Assembly (NCBI GenBank): GCA_018697195.1
Contig: CM031879.1
Location: forward strand, 41,505,715 to 41,569,714
Source: Certhia americana
Taxonomy: Eukaryota; Chordata; Aves; Passeriformes; Certhiidae
Direction of reading: 5' to 3'
DNA length: 64,000 bases
The translations under genes were made by a program, and so were the position numbers. Positions 1-13,205 of this stretch are shown here, one piece after another (position 1 is the first letter of the stretch; each line of letters starts with the position of its first letter). The notes under the pieces are model-generated. The model was not told the DNA's origin and searched no databases. It saw nothing but the letters and a program-made list of their open reading frames with translations.

Positions 1-3000
1 AGAATTAAATAAGTAGTGGAAATAATATTTAGGAAAAAACTGCTGCACAGCAGAGCCAGAAGATGACTTTTGCTTGGCAACTGTTTAACTAAGCCCAGCT
101 GCTGCCATCACTTGGGAGCTGTGTTGTGGGAGGGTAGCAGCAGCTTCTCTTTCAACTAAGGCCAACCAACCTCAATGGGGAAATCTCTGGTACTCCAAAA
201 ACCTTTTTGAATGCTTTGGGGTGGCTTAATCTTTACCCTTATTATACAAGACCTCAAACAGGAGGTGTTGGAGGGTTCCTGAAGTCACTTCCATACAGAT
301 ATTTAACCCACAAAGGTCAGGCAAGTTGCTTGCAATGACAAGGTTTTCATCTTTCAGACATTTTTTGTTATATAGTTAAATTAAAATGCTGCAGTGCTTG
401 AGTCACCTCACTGGTTTTTATACACAGGATAGGTCCAGCAGGGAAATTCTGGCCCCATTTGAGGTCCTTCATGGTGGAGTTTTGACTGTGCTGTTGTGTT
501 GGGACAAAATTGTAAATCTATCAGAGAAGACAGGTGCTGTAACAGGCTCTGTGGTTCAATGTTAGGCAGGAAAGGATGAAAACACAAGGCAAGAGAAAAG
601 CTGAGGGCAATGGCCAGATTACTTTTGCAGGAAGAAATATAATCTAGCCTGTGAGTGGAGGTGAGGGAGTTGATGAAGGACTGTAATACTTTATTAATTT
701 ACTTTAGGCTTACAAGGTAATATTGTTACTGTCTTTGTCTTTATTGGGAAAAATATGAGTGAGTTTTGACTACAAAGAAAGGGGTTTTGTTCCTGAACTG
801 CACCTCTCCAGCGTTCGTGTGGGGTGCACATCCTGTGACTGTGGTGTCATCACAAGGATTTGTTGCAGCCTGCACCCCAGCTGTGGGTGGAAGTGAGCTA
901 CTGCCAGAGGAAAGTCTCAGTGAATGCACTCAATTCCTGAAGGAAGACTCTAGGTATCCACCTGGGGAAGATGTGCTGCTGTCCCTGAGCAGAGCTGTTT
1001 CATGAAGGCTGAATGGACTGAAGGAAAAGGAAGTTTCTGACACAAGTCCCAGGTGTGTGCCTGAAGAGTTATTCTTACTTCCTAGCCCTAGGCAGCACAG
1101 TATGTGGGTTTGATTGGATTGTCGTTCTGAGTCACCTAATTCTCCTTTTCTAATGATTGCAGGCATCTAATTCTGTATTCTCAGCTAGGAGCTGGTTGGA
1201 AAATACAACACAACTCAGAGACACCTCTGTCCAGTACTGCATGTGGCCTGTGAAAAGAGCAGTCCTTGACTCCTTGCCCCTGTGGGGAAGGACAATCGTT
1301 CAGCCTTGCAGTTCATTTCACGACCATGTAAAGCTCACCCCTGCTGGGCTTATTGTAGAATAGAATCAGATATTAACCTTAAACCAGCTTGGCCAAATAT
1401 GACCATTTTAACAGCAATAGGTTTTTTGTTGGTTTTGTATTTTGCATCAGTCACATATTTCTATGATTATAAAGGCTTTTCTTAAAATCTTATTTTGACT
1501 GTGATGTGCATTTTTACTTTAAATTCTGCAAACCTGAAGGATAAAGATATTAAAAAAATTTTGACTGGTCTATTTTTCTGAGGAATTCTCCATAATTATG
1601 GAGTTTCTCTTAGGGATTCTACCAAGAATTTATCAAAATTTTCTCCAGTGAACTTTGGACCAGCTCCATTGCATTCTCTGAGGTGGTGAGTCTGAATCTT
1701 TGCTTTATTTATATTGACTGATACCAGAATGATATTTTCCATTGTTAGTTTCTCAATGCAGGGAGAAATTAATCTCCCAGCCTATTTGCATCCACTAGCA
1801 ATAAAGCCCTATTTTAATGAGAAAATGAATATTTGGACTTTACGCTTTGCATCTTTTCTGGCAGCTGTGATTTTTATTCACTCTGACTGAAACAGCTTCA
1901 ATGACAGCAGCCAGGATCCTCCCCTTCTGTTCAGTTTTTCCATAGAAGGAAAAATGAAATACATCTCTAAAGATAGGACAGTACTATTTTGAGTACTTGC
2001 TTTTTCATGGGATTATGCAAATAAACAAAAGAAAAATACTCATTCCCACCTTTATCCTTTATGAGCCAAAGCACTCTTTTAGGAATATCAACTATTTCTT
2101 CCTACCTGTTTCTTCAAATTCACATTTTCCCTTTTTCCTTTTTGTTTATCTTTCTTGGCTTCTTTTATCATGCAATAAAACAAATCTTAGCTGTGTGTTA
2201 TATTAGGCTGTTTTCAGAAACAAAAGTGGCATTTATTTGTTGTACAAGGTTTTAAAGCTAATGATCCAATTCACAGGTAGAAAAACAACAGTGATTCATA
2301 CATTTCTTTGTAAGCAACATCACCCGAAGGGCATTATGCAACTCTGGCTTTGATAGGGTTTTTCTTTTTTTCCTCAGGCATAATGACTCCAGAGAGACCA
2401 AACATAACAGTGATCAATTGAGCTGCTTTCTTTTCCATCCCAGTTTTACACAACAAAGGGATCCGTTGATTTTATTTGTCATTTACTTATGCTTTAAGCA
2501 AGCGTGGTTTGGAAAATATTGGCATGTCCAGCAGGCCCTCCTACTATTGGTGCCTCAGCATAAATGTGTTTTTCCCCTGTATGAGATTGCAAGGCAAGGT
2601 CATCCATGGCATTACAGCTCTGAAATAAGCAACAATACTGAGAGCTGCAACCTTTTCTAGTTAAAGCTAGTGAGAATTTTGTTGCTGGGAGCTGGCTATA
2701 ATGGGATACAAATCAGGAGTTGGTATGTTACTTATTGACTTTGAGCCAAATCTAAAATGTGCACCAGTCCAGAACTGTAGTCTTGAAAAGGGTTTTCCTT
2801 TTGTGTTAACCTGAAGTGCTGGGATTTTGTTTTTTTTTCCAGGTGGATGCATCTAGATCAGCTGTAACCATAAGCAACCATGATGTGGCTGGATCAGTCT
2901 AATCAAGCAAGTGTGAGGGACCTGGCAAGTCCACATCCAATTCCTCCACCCTGTAGATGATACTGGGGTGAAGATTTGTGGGCTGGATTCTGAGCCAAAA

Positions 3001-6000
3001 ATGAAGCTGTGATTCCCCTTGCCTTTAAGACAGAGCCGGAGAAGAGTACAGTGATAATCACTCTCTGTCTAGTAGGCATATTGTTAAATTATCTTTTCAG
3101 AAAATGGATGTCCTAAGGCCTACACTCTTTTGTCTGTCCAGGCGATTTAAGCTCCTTTTCCAAATATTCCATGTGAGAGCACCAGTCAGTGATCTGGCAA
3201 ACCAACAGAGAGAACAGTTAGGGCATTATACTTGAAAGGGAAACACTTGCCTCTGATACCTTCTCCCAGGACTGTTACATTAATAACATGGTTGAACAGT
3301 AGGACAGGAAGAGTGAACCTGCCTTGGTTAACCAGAAGGGAGTTGGGAGGTATATGTTCTTTGGAAGCCCCTCCAGGCCATCCTTGCCCCATGGTGGGGG
3401 AGCATGTTTGAGAATGTCCTTGTAACACAGGGTACAAGCCTCAGCAGCGGCTCCTGTGGAGTGGCCCAAGGCATCCTCCTGCTCTGAGGCTCAGGGTGTA
3501 TCCTCTGGGTCCCCCTTCCACAGGGTCACTGAGCACACTGGGAGCTTCGATATGATCCTCTGTTCCCCACAGATAAAAACAGTAAAAAGTATGTCACAGA
3601 GACCAAAAATGTGATAGCAGGGCAGAAGGGTGCCTGTAGCTCCCTCACCCACCAGTGCCATCTACTCACAAGCAGATGCAGAGCCCCCTGCCCATGACAG
3701 CACTCCCATCCTGCTCTGAAAAATCCCAAAAGCCAAACTATCCTGAGTCATTCTGGCTTTTTGTCCTCTCACCCTAAACATACATGGATTTTCTAATCCT
3801 TTTGCTTTGTTAAAATCCTCCACATTAGTAGCACAGGTCTCATTACCACATATTGGTCACAATATTCTCTTTATAGCTGCAAGTATCTCTGGCGTAAGAA
3901 GCTTTTAATTGCCTTTATTCTCTGTGGTGAATATGTGAAGGCAGTGACACATACATAATTACTATGCAACTGGAAAAGAAGTTTGGGACAAATGTGCTGC
4001 TGATTTTTCCCTTTACTCCTTAAAAAGGGTCTTCTAGCAATTGCAAGGTGCATATTATGTACCTAAAAAGGGGACAATCGTGAGTATTTTGCCAATTATT
4101 AAAAAAACCCTCTAACATAAAACCTACTGCTCATTACCTAAAAAATGAAGGTTTCTGTTTCAAGAATGGTACAGTTCATTTAAGATACTTCTGACCTAGA
4201 TTTGTACTGTACTGAGTTACTTCAAGTGAGTAATGCACAATCTATTTATGGGATCATTATTAAATTAGCGCTTGCTTGATTTAAATCCCCTTCCTGTAGA
4301 TTCACAAGGAAGACTCAGGCACTCTTGTCACCCAGTGGGTAGCAAGCTGGGATAATGTTCACAGGAGTTGTAGTCTGGACTAGTTTTCTGAAAGGAGTAA
4401 CTGATTTTGAGATGCAGATAGATTTTGCTGCAAAATGGAAATTCACCTCACCAATTTTGGACTTCTACATCTGGGTGAGATAAAGTATACCCTCAAGTGC
4501 TTTTCTACTTTCATTTTTCCTTTTTCCACAATTCATTTTTCATGCTGGTTTATTGAGCCCTGTAGGTTTTCAATATCTGTAGTTATTTTATGTAAACCCC
4601 ACCAGAGGATTTAAATATAACCTAGGAAGGTCATCACTAAATTTTGTGGTAGTGTTGCAGCATTGGCTCCAGTTTGATGAATCTGGCAGTAGGTACTTGT
4701 GCCAGGGCATATTCCAGTGATCATTTTAGCATATGAAATTTTCTACCTTTTTTTAAATCAGGTAATTGCTACAGCAGTACCACAGACACCAAGGTGATCA
4801 TCCTTCTGAAATGTCTCACTTAGAAAAGTTGGGAGCTGGGTGCTTCCCTTCTCCAAAAAATTAAGACATTTAATAAAAATATAGCTGAATGTTATTATCA
4901 GATGTAAGTTAGGTACCTTGAAATTTTCCAATTTTGGCTTCCAAGGTAAAACCAAACAAAATCAAAAAGACAACTGACATACATGGATTTGTCAAATCCT
5001 AGGACAACAGCCATAAGAGATGGAATTAGCATGGAAGGTACTAGTCCTGCCTTTGTTTTGCTTCCTTTCTTCCTTACACTCTACTTTTACTTGTTAGCTA
5101 TATGGGGTGTTGTTTAAGGTGGGAGCTGTGTTTCATGTCCATGCTTTGTGGCACTTGGTGTCATGGGCTTCCAATCATGATTAAAATCCTCCCACTGAAT
5201 CATCACTTGCAAAACTAATGGCCATATAAAAAATACCAGGTTCTGGTATTTTTTCTTGTTCTATAAAGAACAAGATATTTGCTATTCTTTGCCTGTCACT
5301 TCAAATCCCCTTTTCTTTTTGTTTTGCTTCTCAATGTCACCTTTAGGTTTGAGTGCATTTTTCCTGAAGCTATGCAGCAATTTCAGTGCATTAATACATT
5401 TTTCATATGAAGCAACACAAAAAGCAGATTCAGAATAAATCCCTTAAAATAATGTACTGTATACATGTATGGTTTTTGGAATCCTTTTCAAGGGTGTGTC
5501 TAAATCCTTAAGGGAATGTATTTGAATGTTCTTTAACTCTAGGAGGACCCTAACTCCATCAAGAAGTATAAGGTCAGTCTCAAGTATCCTGTGCTCCAAG
5601 ATACAAGAGTACACTGACTTAGTGGAGTTAACAAAAAGATTTTAAGTTTCATTATTACTGCTATTAATATTCATGACAGTGTTAGAGTTGCTCTTCAAAG
5701 TAAAAATGCTGCTAAACTGGGTAAGAGCAGACAGAAGGGTTGTTAGCATAACATACATACACACTTATAGGCATCCACTTTGGAAAAATTAAATCCCTAG
5801 ATACTTTTATAAGGCTGTACAAAAAAAGTAGTAATAATATTAGTATTAATAGTAAGTATTGTATAATAACTACATTTTTCAATCAGTACATAGAATAATT
5901 ATTCTATGAGAGAAATATATTCAAGGACTTGTTTCTTTGAGAGCTAGGAAGTTTTGAATTGAAACAGATAGGGAAACAAATGTCCAGATGGATATAAAAA

Positions 6001-6565
6001 GAAAAACCCCAAATCTCCTACTTCAGCTTCTTCATCGCCGGTGAATATGTATTCAAAGTTGTCAGATATTTATTCCAGAATTGTCTTCTCTGAATGGCCA
6101 TGCTTTATTTAATATGCCCAGGAATAAGTGGGCATAATAACATGCCCTCACCTCACTTGGGTGAGGACCTTCTTCCTTGATCTATGAAGTCTTTCAAGGC
6201 CTAAGATGGAATATCTGTGACCTCATTTAAAGGCAACTGTGTATCTAATGCAGTTTACATTCAGCAGAAATTCAAGGGATAAAAACTGGGAAAATGAGAT
6301 GCAATTTTTCACAGTAAAAATGCAATAACTAATATAAAATCACATCCCAGTACATTCTGAAATTTACTGGAATTCTGGTTTGAAATGTTTTTGTATTGCT
6401 GCAAATTCTACTCTTCTGTCCAACAGTAGTTTCAAAATTGGGTGCAGAGACAAGAGTCTTGTCTTTGCCCATGAGTCCAGTAATGTTATTGCATGACAAG
6501 TATTTTAAAAAGACAGAGAAAGGGACCAAGTCAATACACCAAAGCAGCATCCATGGGCAGCAAAG
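1..6565. other. AT-rich noncoding DNA, no gene recognised
   Basis: No open frame here resembles a known protein or carries a convincing exon pattern. A slightly GC-richer patch at about 780-1010 holds a 79-codon frame, and another lies at about 3340-3530; neither has a recognisable motif or paired splice sites. A pyrimidine tract ending in CAG at about 2842 resembles a splice acceptor, but no matching donor follows. The stretch is read as intron or intergenic DNA. The hairpins at 5228-5275 are listed separately. Confidence 0.6.
5228..5275. repeat. Two abutting perfect hairpins
   Basis: The first palindrome has perfect 12-bp arms at 5228-5239 and 5243-5254 with a 3-base loop (GTT). The second has perfect 9-bp arms at 5254-5262 and 5267-5275 with a 4-base loop (ATAA) and shares base 5254 with the first. 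The arms are AT-rich, so cruciform potential or a decayed small inverted-repeat element are both possible. No target-site duplication or known family was recognised. Confidence 0.7.
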
Positions 6566-6566
6566 A

Positions 6567-6767
6567 TCAGGTGAGGCACTGGAATAGGTTGCCCAGAGAA
6601 GTTATGGATCCCACATCTCTGGAAGTGTTCAAGGTCAGGTTGGATGAGGCTCTGAACAATCTGGTCTAGAGAAAATTGTCCCTTCCCACAGCAGAAGCTT
6701 TGAAAGTAGTTGATTTTTAGGCTCCCTTCTGACCCAGGTGATTTTATGATTCTATGGTTTTGTGGTT
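6567..6767 (+). mobile_element. CR1 LINE 3' tail, truncated
   Basis: This shows the usual order of a CR1 3' end: a piece related to the C-terminal ORF2 region (ACTGGAATAGGTTGCCCAGA, the ERVQ/LPRE-like part), then GAAGTGTTCAAGGTCAGGTTGGATG, then a CCCTTCTGACCCAGG-like motif and a tail built from degenerate ATTCTATG 8-mers at about 6748-6765. Only about 200 bp remain, consistent with the 5' truncation usual for CR1. It is noncoding. Divergence looks moderate, with an altered middle part around 6680-6720. Confidence 0.85.
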
Positions 6768-9700
6768 GTCTGATTCAACAATAATGGGTTCTCTGAAATC
6801 AAAACACTGTTTCTGTGACTAGTCTGGTAGGGTGATGGTTTCGTCTATGTATATACAAAGGGACTAACAAAATACGCATAATTTTTGGTTACCAAAATAT
6901 TTTGCAGGGTTATCTTCTGCTAAAGGCCTTCCTTTTTTTTTTTTTTTTTTTGTTTTGTGTAATGAATTCATACCAAAATATCAATAATATATAGAAAGAA
7001 CATCCACGGGTACATGTTGTATGATTCAGGAGTATGTTAAATGCAATGTGTTGTATTTATGAAAAGGAATGTTTTTGTAGAGTGTATGTTAAAAAAGACA
7101 TTTTAAAAACACTGTTTCACAAGTGGAAAAATGGGAACATACATGATAACTGTAGGTGAATAACTGCATTTGTAGAATAAACTTAAAAAAGCTAGAAAGG
7201 TCATAGATAGGACACACTTCTCACTGCTGAATTTACTGACTTGTTGGTTTCTATCTCATACTTAATGCTATCTAAATGCTGTTTCAGATTATGAATTGAA
7301 TTTTCTTTTAATTTGAGCAGATCATATATTCATTTGTTCACACTCTGTCTTCATCAATCAATGCATTATGCCTGGCAGCTTCATCTCATCCTTAAAGATA
7401 ACCTTGGATTATGCCATGACTCGATTCTGTATTGCCCCTACAGAGGTAATGAATTCACACATGTAAGAGGATCATTACCAATGGGTGTGGGATGCTGTTT
7501 TGAACATACCATTTCCATCTCCCACAGGATGATTCCGTCTACAAAAATTGATCTCCGGCAGGAGGCTTTCTCACTTAGGGTAACCACATTTTAGGCATAG
7601 CGTAGCAGTGTGTTGTCTGACAGGAGAAGAAAAGGAGATCATATTGCTTTTGCTATCCCCAGAAAGTCAAACTTTGGGTATGGGCTTGCATCTCTTCACA
7701 CTGAGGCTGGAGAAAGGAGCAACAACATGGTAAACAAGTCCTTCCTTCCTGTAGCAAGAGGTTGCAGCTCAGCAGATCTGAGAGGAGTAATGCATCCACA
7801 TGTAGGAATTGTACAGTGCAAACATGAAGTGAATCCACTTCTGAAAAGTTCAGTCTCAAGTGTGATAAATTCTGTTAGATGCTGAAGCAGGCACTGCTGT
7901 GAGATGACCTCTTATAAACAGCTTTTAAACAACTTAATGGCTTCCAGAAAAGAATTGAGCTCATGTTTAACTACTGTGAATAAAACTATCCATTTCACCA
8001 GCTGTAAACAACAGTAATCACAGGTATCACAATGAAAAATTATGCACATCAAGCAGCTTTCTTTGTGTGGAATGGAGTTTGATGAGAAGGAGTGCGGATG
8101 GATGCCTGAGTACTCTGCAGTGCACCTGGGGTGGACCAGGAACAGACACAGAACAGTTAGATCACTGCACACCTTAGTGACAAGGTAAAGTAGATCTTGC
8201 GTATTACATCAGTTTTCATGTCTCAAATTATGTACAAGGCAAAGGGAATTGCATGATAACTGAGAAGCTAAGGGTTAGGAGTATTTGCAACCCTTGCCAA
8301 AATTTGTGAGAATTATATCTCTTCCTGTTCCCTGCTGAGTCATGAGAGGCAAGTCACAGTGTGAGTTTGCAAGAGCAGGACAATATCCCTTTGAGTAGCC
8401 TTGCAGCTGTTGAGGAAGAGGACATGTTTCGGTTTAATGCAAATTACTGATCACAGTATGGTTCCGTGTACATTTTTCAAGAAACATACTTGCTTTAGTT
8501 TTCCCAAAGTCCATCTTTGCTGTCATGTTTGGTATATTGTGTGTCAATGTTCCATGTGCATCGTGTCACAGTGTGATCCTGTCAACTGTCATAAAGAATA
8601 AGCTACTATGACAACTTATGTCCTAATGCAGTTTGACAAGATGAAATATGCAAAAAAGTAAACACAATTCCTGCCAATGCCCACAGGTCCTAAAAATTTC
8701 AGGTGTACCTCCCATAATTAATCACTATCTAATTATAGTTTCCTGATAGCTGCCAGAAACAGGGCACAGGATGGGTACTGAAATACATCAGGCTTACAGA
8801 ACATACAGAGATATTGCCTGTATACGATGTCTTATACCAGTTCTTATTAGACTATTCTGATTACTTTTCTGATTCTTGCAGGTAGGCAAAAACATTAAAA
8901 AAAAATTCCAGTGAAAAAAAATCACTGGAATAGCTTTTTCCTTTTGAAACACATAAATCAATCTCAATTTTTTGAAACTGCATTGTTCTAAAGGGTGTTC
9001 ATAAACCTTGGAAATATGACTTATTTTTCTAAAGATCTATATTTTATGAAACACACTTTAAATATTCACCAGAGACCAGTATGGTTTCTATGAAAAGAGA
9101 ATGGATAACAAATTGAATGAATGGACTCTAATTAAGCATAGAATTACTCAACAAGAACCATTTTGAATCAATTAATCATAATGCAACAGGACTCTAATTT
9201 TCTGGCATTCTCAAAATCAAAAGTAAGTATTTGCATCATATTTCATCATAAGAAATGTGATTAATTTTGTTTACAGCTGATGAAATACATAATTTTAGTC
9301 AAAGTAATTAAATACTAGCTCCACATTTTTTATTCTGGGAGCTCCTAAAGTGAGCACTGAGGTTGTCTAAAGAAGATTGTCTCACAACAGTGCCCTTCCA
9401 CCTGTTACTCTGCTCCCTGCACACCTTCCATAACCATGTGCAAAAAGGATCAGAAATCCAATTTATATGCCATAGCAGGATACTATTAGACATGTCTGTA
9501 GTTTAAAATAGTGTTAGGCTCCAGGTGCTTTGCAGGGAAATAGCATCATCCCTTCTATTTATCAGACTTTATGTGTGACTGTTATAAATCGATTTTTTAT
9601 ATAAATATATTATTTTGTTAATCAGTGTATTTTGTATTTGTCCCCAAGTTGTTTGATTTAATATTATCTAAACAATCCAGATTCTTGACACCTGAATCTG

Positions 9701-11260
9701 TCAGCTAACATGACAGAGTATTATTCAAGGACAGACAGGTAAATTTCCCATGGAACATTACTGATGGTCTTGGAGGGGACTGCCTTGACACCAACACATT
9801 TTACTCACATTGATTCACTCAACAAGGAATGCTAATTATTAGAAAGGTAGAAAGGTGGTTCCTATTTACTGTTCCATGGAAAAAAATGTTTCCAGAGACT
9901 GTTTTGAAGAGAATTTTCTTCATATTTTTTCAGATTCCAATTAAAATTTTGAAATGTCAAATGGGGAGTGGAAAGGGTTTAAAAATAAAACATGAAAGTT
10001 AGAAATTAATTCCAAATTATACTTGAAAAAAATAAACACATACACAAAAAAGAAAACCAGTTCTGGTTTTGACCAGCCTAACTTCTGGCATTCACTGTAT
10101 GAAACAGAACATAGTGAACAACATAACCCACGCTTCCATGTCTGGCACACACACTGCTGAGGCAGATTAAGGAAGCACCAAAGGCAGCTCTGAATCCTCT
10201 GACCCAAACATGATTCTAATTCACTCAGCATTTAAATCTGTATCACTTTGGAGAATTTGGGTTATAAGGCAGGTTTAATAGGGACAGTGATCTCTTCTAT
10301 TAAAGAGATCACTGTCCCTATTTGGAAGCATTGTTCTAGAGAAATTCACAGGAGCAACATACCAGCTATATTATTCAGTATTTGTATACTTCAGGGAATG
10401 TGACAGAAATGTTATTGACTTATCTAAATCAAGTTTCTCTTCTAACATGGTTCATACAATTATTTGATTTCCATATTTGAATCAAAATAATTTTATGTCT
10501 CTTACTGACATCTGTTGATCTGTTATGGTGTAAACTGTTTGTTTATTCCCAACTTCTAGTATTCCGTTTTCCTTGCATTGCTACTGTGTATGCCAAAGGT
10601 CAGTATTTGGCACCTTTCAACAAAGAATCTCTTACATTAGAGCCAGTTTCACTGATTATATGTAATTTACAAAACATGAAGGTCATTCAAGCTATATCAG
10701 GGTGGCCCATGAGTACACATGAACATTTTTTAATCTGCCTCAAGTAGATAAAACTCATGTCTTTTAAGCTTGAGAAAGTGTGAAAGAAATGCAGATGTGT
10801 ACAGTAGGTTAAAATTAACTCAGTCACTTGAAATGTGCTTCCATCAGCACAAAGTTCTTGATTTAGAAGACCTTGAGGTAGCTGGTTAATTACTCACTGA
10901 ATCAGCATCAGAGCACTTATGCAGAAACTTTTGCTAATTTGGTGGAGCAGCAGTTCAGGGGAAATATGTCACTAGTTTTTACAGATATTTGAAACTTTGA
11001 CAAAATTAATGGGGAAATTTCTACATCAGTGGGAGGCACCATGTGTTCATGGTTGTGGCCCACAGATTATCAGCAGTCTTTTAAAAACATTCACACACTG
11101 CTCCTCCACCTTCAGTATTTCCAAAACAGCATTGTTTGTAAAAGGATAACACAGGGAGTTTACCTGGGGGCAGGCAAGTGTGGATTTAAAAGGTATAAAG
11201 CAATTAACTGCTTTTTGCTACAGCTTTCAGGTTGTCTCCAGACTATCAGGTTTGGTAGAA
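6768..11260. other. AT-rich noncoding DNA with simple tracts
   Basis: No gene is recognised. A T19 tract lies at 6933-6951. A perfect 10-bp inverted repeat with an A7 loop lies at 8905-8931. An octamer-like ATTTGCAT at 9229-9236 is isolated and expected by chance in AT-rich DNA. The perfect 20-bp hairpin at 10277-10322 is listed separately. The open frames have no recognisable domain. Confidence 0.6.
10277..10322. repeat. Perfect 20-bp inverted repeat, 6-base loop
   Basis: The left arm is 10277-10296, the right arm is 10303-10322 and the loop CTATTA is 10297-10302. All 20 base pairs match and pairing stops sharply on both sides. The arms have mixed base composition, so this is not a trivial AT palindrome. 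It is shorter than a typical microRNA precursor. It could be a recent inverted duplication (templated snap-back), a small palindromic element or a structured RNA. No family was recognised. Confidence 0.8.
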
Positions 11261-11303
11261 GGGGGAGCTAGGATGTTAAAAAGCCTCCTCATCTTCATTG
11301 CAG

Positions 11304-11392
11304 TGGAATTCCAAGGTCTATTGTGTCAAGGCTGCCCTGGGCACTCTGAGACTTCTGGGTGGTTGGCCCCAGCTGATGTCCTCCACAGCCAG
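11304..11392 (+). other. Exon-like segment inside a GC-rich block
   Basis: A pyrimidine-rich tract (CTCCTCATCTTCATTGCAG) ends at 11303 and resembles a strong splice acceptor. A CAG followed by GTAGGT at 11390-11398 resembles a donor. The 89-bp interval has two frames without stops; neither encodes a motif I recognise. The GC-rich sequence continues well past the donor to about 11670, which weakens the case for a discrete exon and would also fit a noncoding-RNA exon or a decayed mobile element. Confidence 0.2.
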
Positions 11393-11399
11393 GTAGGTG

Positions 11400-11680
11400 C
11401 CAGAAGAGCCTTGCCTAAGGTATCCAGATTCCACTCTGAAGCGAGTAGCTTGGCCTCTCCTGGGACACCAGCCAGTGCTTTACCCAAGGTGATAGGTTTT
11501 GGTCCACATGGGAGCTCTCCAGGAGCCAGCAGCAAGGGCAGGGGAGAGGAAAAGTTTCTCACCCTATGCAGCCTGGGCTTTCCTGCTTGACCAAGAGCTC
11601 TCTTCCAAGAGCATGGGGAAGCCCATTGGGCTGATGGACCATGGCAGGTTACCCAAGAGCTGGCTTTCAAAGAAAGGTAA
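11400..11680. other. GC-rich block of unknown origin
   Basis: This is distinctly richer in G and C than the flanking DNA and contains open frames on both strands (for example + strand to 11590 and - strand 11326-11670). That is what low stop-codon density in GC-rich DNA produces by chance. No protein domain or known repeat family is visible. Confidence 0.3.
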
Positions 11681-12552
11681 ATTTAAAGGTAAGATTTCTA
11701 GATTAACACATGTATACGGTTTTATATCTCTGTGTACAACACTTCTCTGCAAGTAAGTGACTTAGTAAATCAGAAAGAAGAGCTGGGAAGATGTCAGAAG
11801 GAAAGGCTTGGTACGCACACATCTCATAGCTTCCATCATCTGTGATGGGGTCACAGTGCTGCTTAACACCACCTCAGTCAGAAAAAGGAGTAAAGGAAAG
11901 CAGAGGAGACTGCATCATGTGTGACTCTGACCCTGGTTTGGTTGATAGAGTTTGGTTGCAGAATCCAAGGAAAATTTCTTCCCTAGGAAGGGTGGTCAGC
12001 TCATGTTCACTGCTCAGCTGATAGCTCAAGATCTGGTCAGGTCTTATATTGACTAGCAGAAGATTTAGTTTCACTCTGATTAAGAGAGAGATGAAGAAGG
12101 ATGCTGAATAATCATACAGGCACTTATCAAATGTTAGGCAGACATTCCTTTTAATAGACTGGGTGAACAACTCATGCACTCAGTTTTGGCTCCCTTGACA
12201 TTTTTTTCTGAAGGGCTGTTCCCTGTAAATCTCTCAGACTCTTGTTTTTAATAGCAGCATTGTCCCAAGTGCAAACAAAAACTTTGTTGCTGTTATCCAT
12301 TAAAATCTATATTCATTTACTCTAACCATCCAACCAGCTTTGTTTTCTTTCGTATATTTTGTATAAAAATATCCAGTAAACACATTCTTATTAATGACTA
12401 ACTTGGTTTTCAGGAATGCAAGTTATAAATGTTAAACACACAAAAAAATAGTTTTGTTAGTATAAAATAACTCTGCGTATTTTAATCCAATGAATAATAC
12501 GCAAACTAAAATATGTAGTATCTTTCTCTTTTTGGGAATATGACTCCAAAAT

Positions 12553-13205
12553 GATCAGACCTAGGGGTCCTGGTGGACAACAAGCTGTCTGTGAGCCAGC
12601 AATGCCCTTATGGCCAAGAACGCCAACGGTATCCTGGGGTGCAGTGCCAGCAGGTCGAGGGGGATGATCCTGACCCTCTACTCAGCCCTGGTGAGGTACA
12701 TCTGGAGTGCTGTGGCCAGTTCTGGGCTCCACAGTGTAAGAGAGACATGGAGCTGCTGGAGAGGGTCCAGCAGAGGGTGACAAAGGGACTGGAGCTTCTC
12801 TCTTATGAGGTAAGACTGAAGGATCTGGGCATGTTCAGCCTCAAGAAGAGACAACTGAGAGGGGACCTCATCAATGTCTGTGTGTCTGGAAGGAAGGAGG
12901 GTGCCCACAGGATGTTTCCAGGCTCTTCCCAGTGGTGCCCAGCAACAGGACAAGAGGCAGTGGGCAAAAACTGATGCACAGGAAATTCCACCTGAATACG
13001 AGGATGAACTTTACTGTGTGGGTGACTGAGCACTGGAACAGATCACCCAGAGAGGCTGTGGAGTCTCCCTCACTGGAGATATTTAAGAACTGTCTGCACA
13101 CAATCTTGTGCCACGTGCTCTAGGATGACCCTGCTTGAGGGAGGTTGGACCAGATGACCCCCTACGGTCCCTTCCAATCTTACCCTTTCTGGGATTCTGT
13201 GATTT
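12553..13205 (+). mobile_element. CR1 LINE, 5'-truncated 3' end with decayed RT C-terminus
   Basis: The sequence encodes pieces of the CR1 ORF2 C-terminal region in changing frames: LGVLVDNKLSVSQQC near 12560-12605, FWAPQCKRDMELLERVQ near 12721-12770, [15 protein letters not shown] near 12834-12880, then [20 protein letters not shown] near 13020-13080. The 3' UTR motif GGTTGGACCAGATGACC follows at about 13143, and the element ends near the ATTCTGTG 8-mer at about 13193-13201. Frameshifts, stops and a small deletion near 12780 make it inactive. It is the best preserved CR1 in the window. It lies in + orientation, with no upstream ORF1 or endonuclease, as expected from incomplete reverse transcription. 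Confidence 0.93.

Noticed and set aside
8905..8931. 10-bp inverted repeat with an A7 loop
   Set aside because: Arms are short and AT-rich flanks make this plausible by chance; no family features.
12573..13123. Open frames of 60-130 codons with conserved-looking protein segments
   Set aside because: They are pieces of CR1 ORF2 with frameshifts and stops, not host genes.
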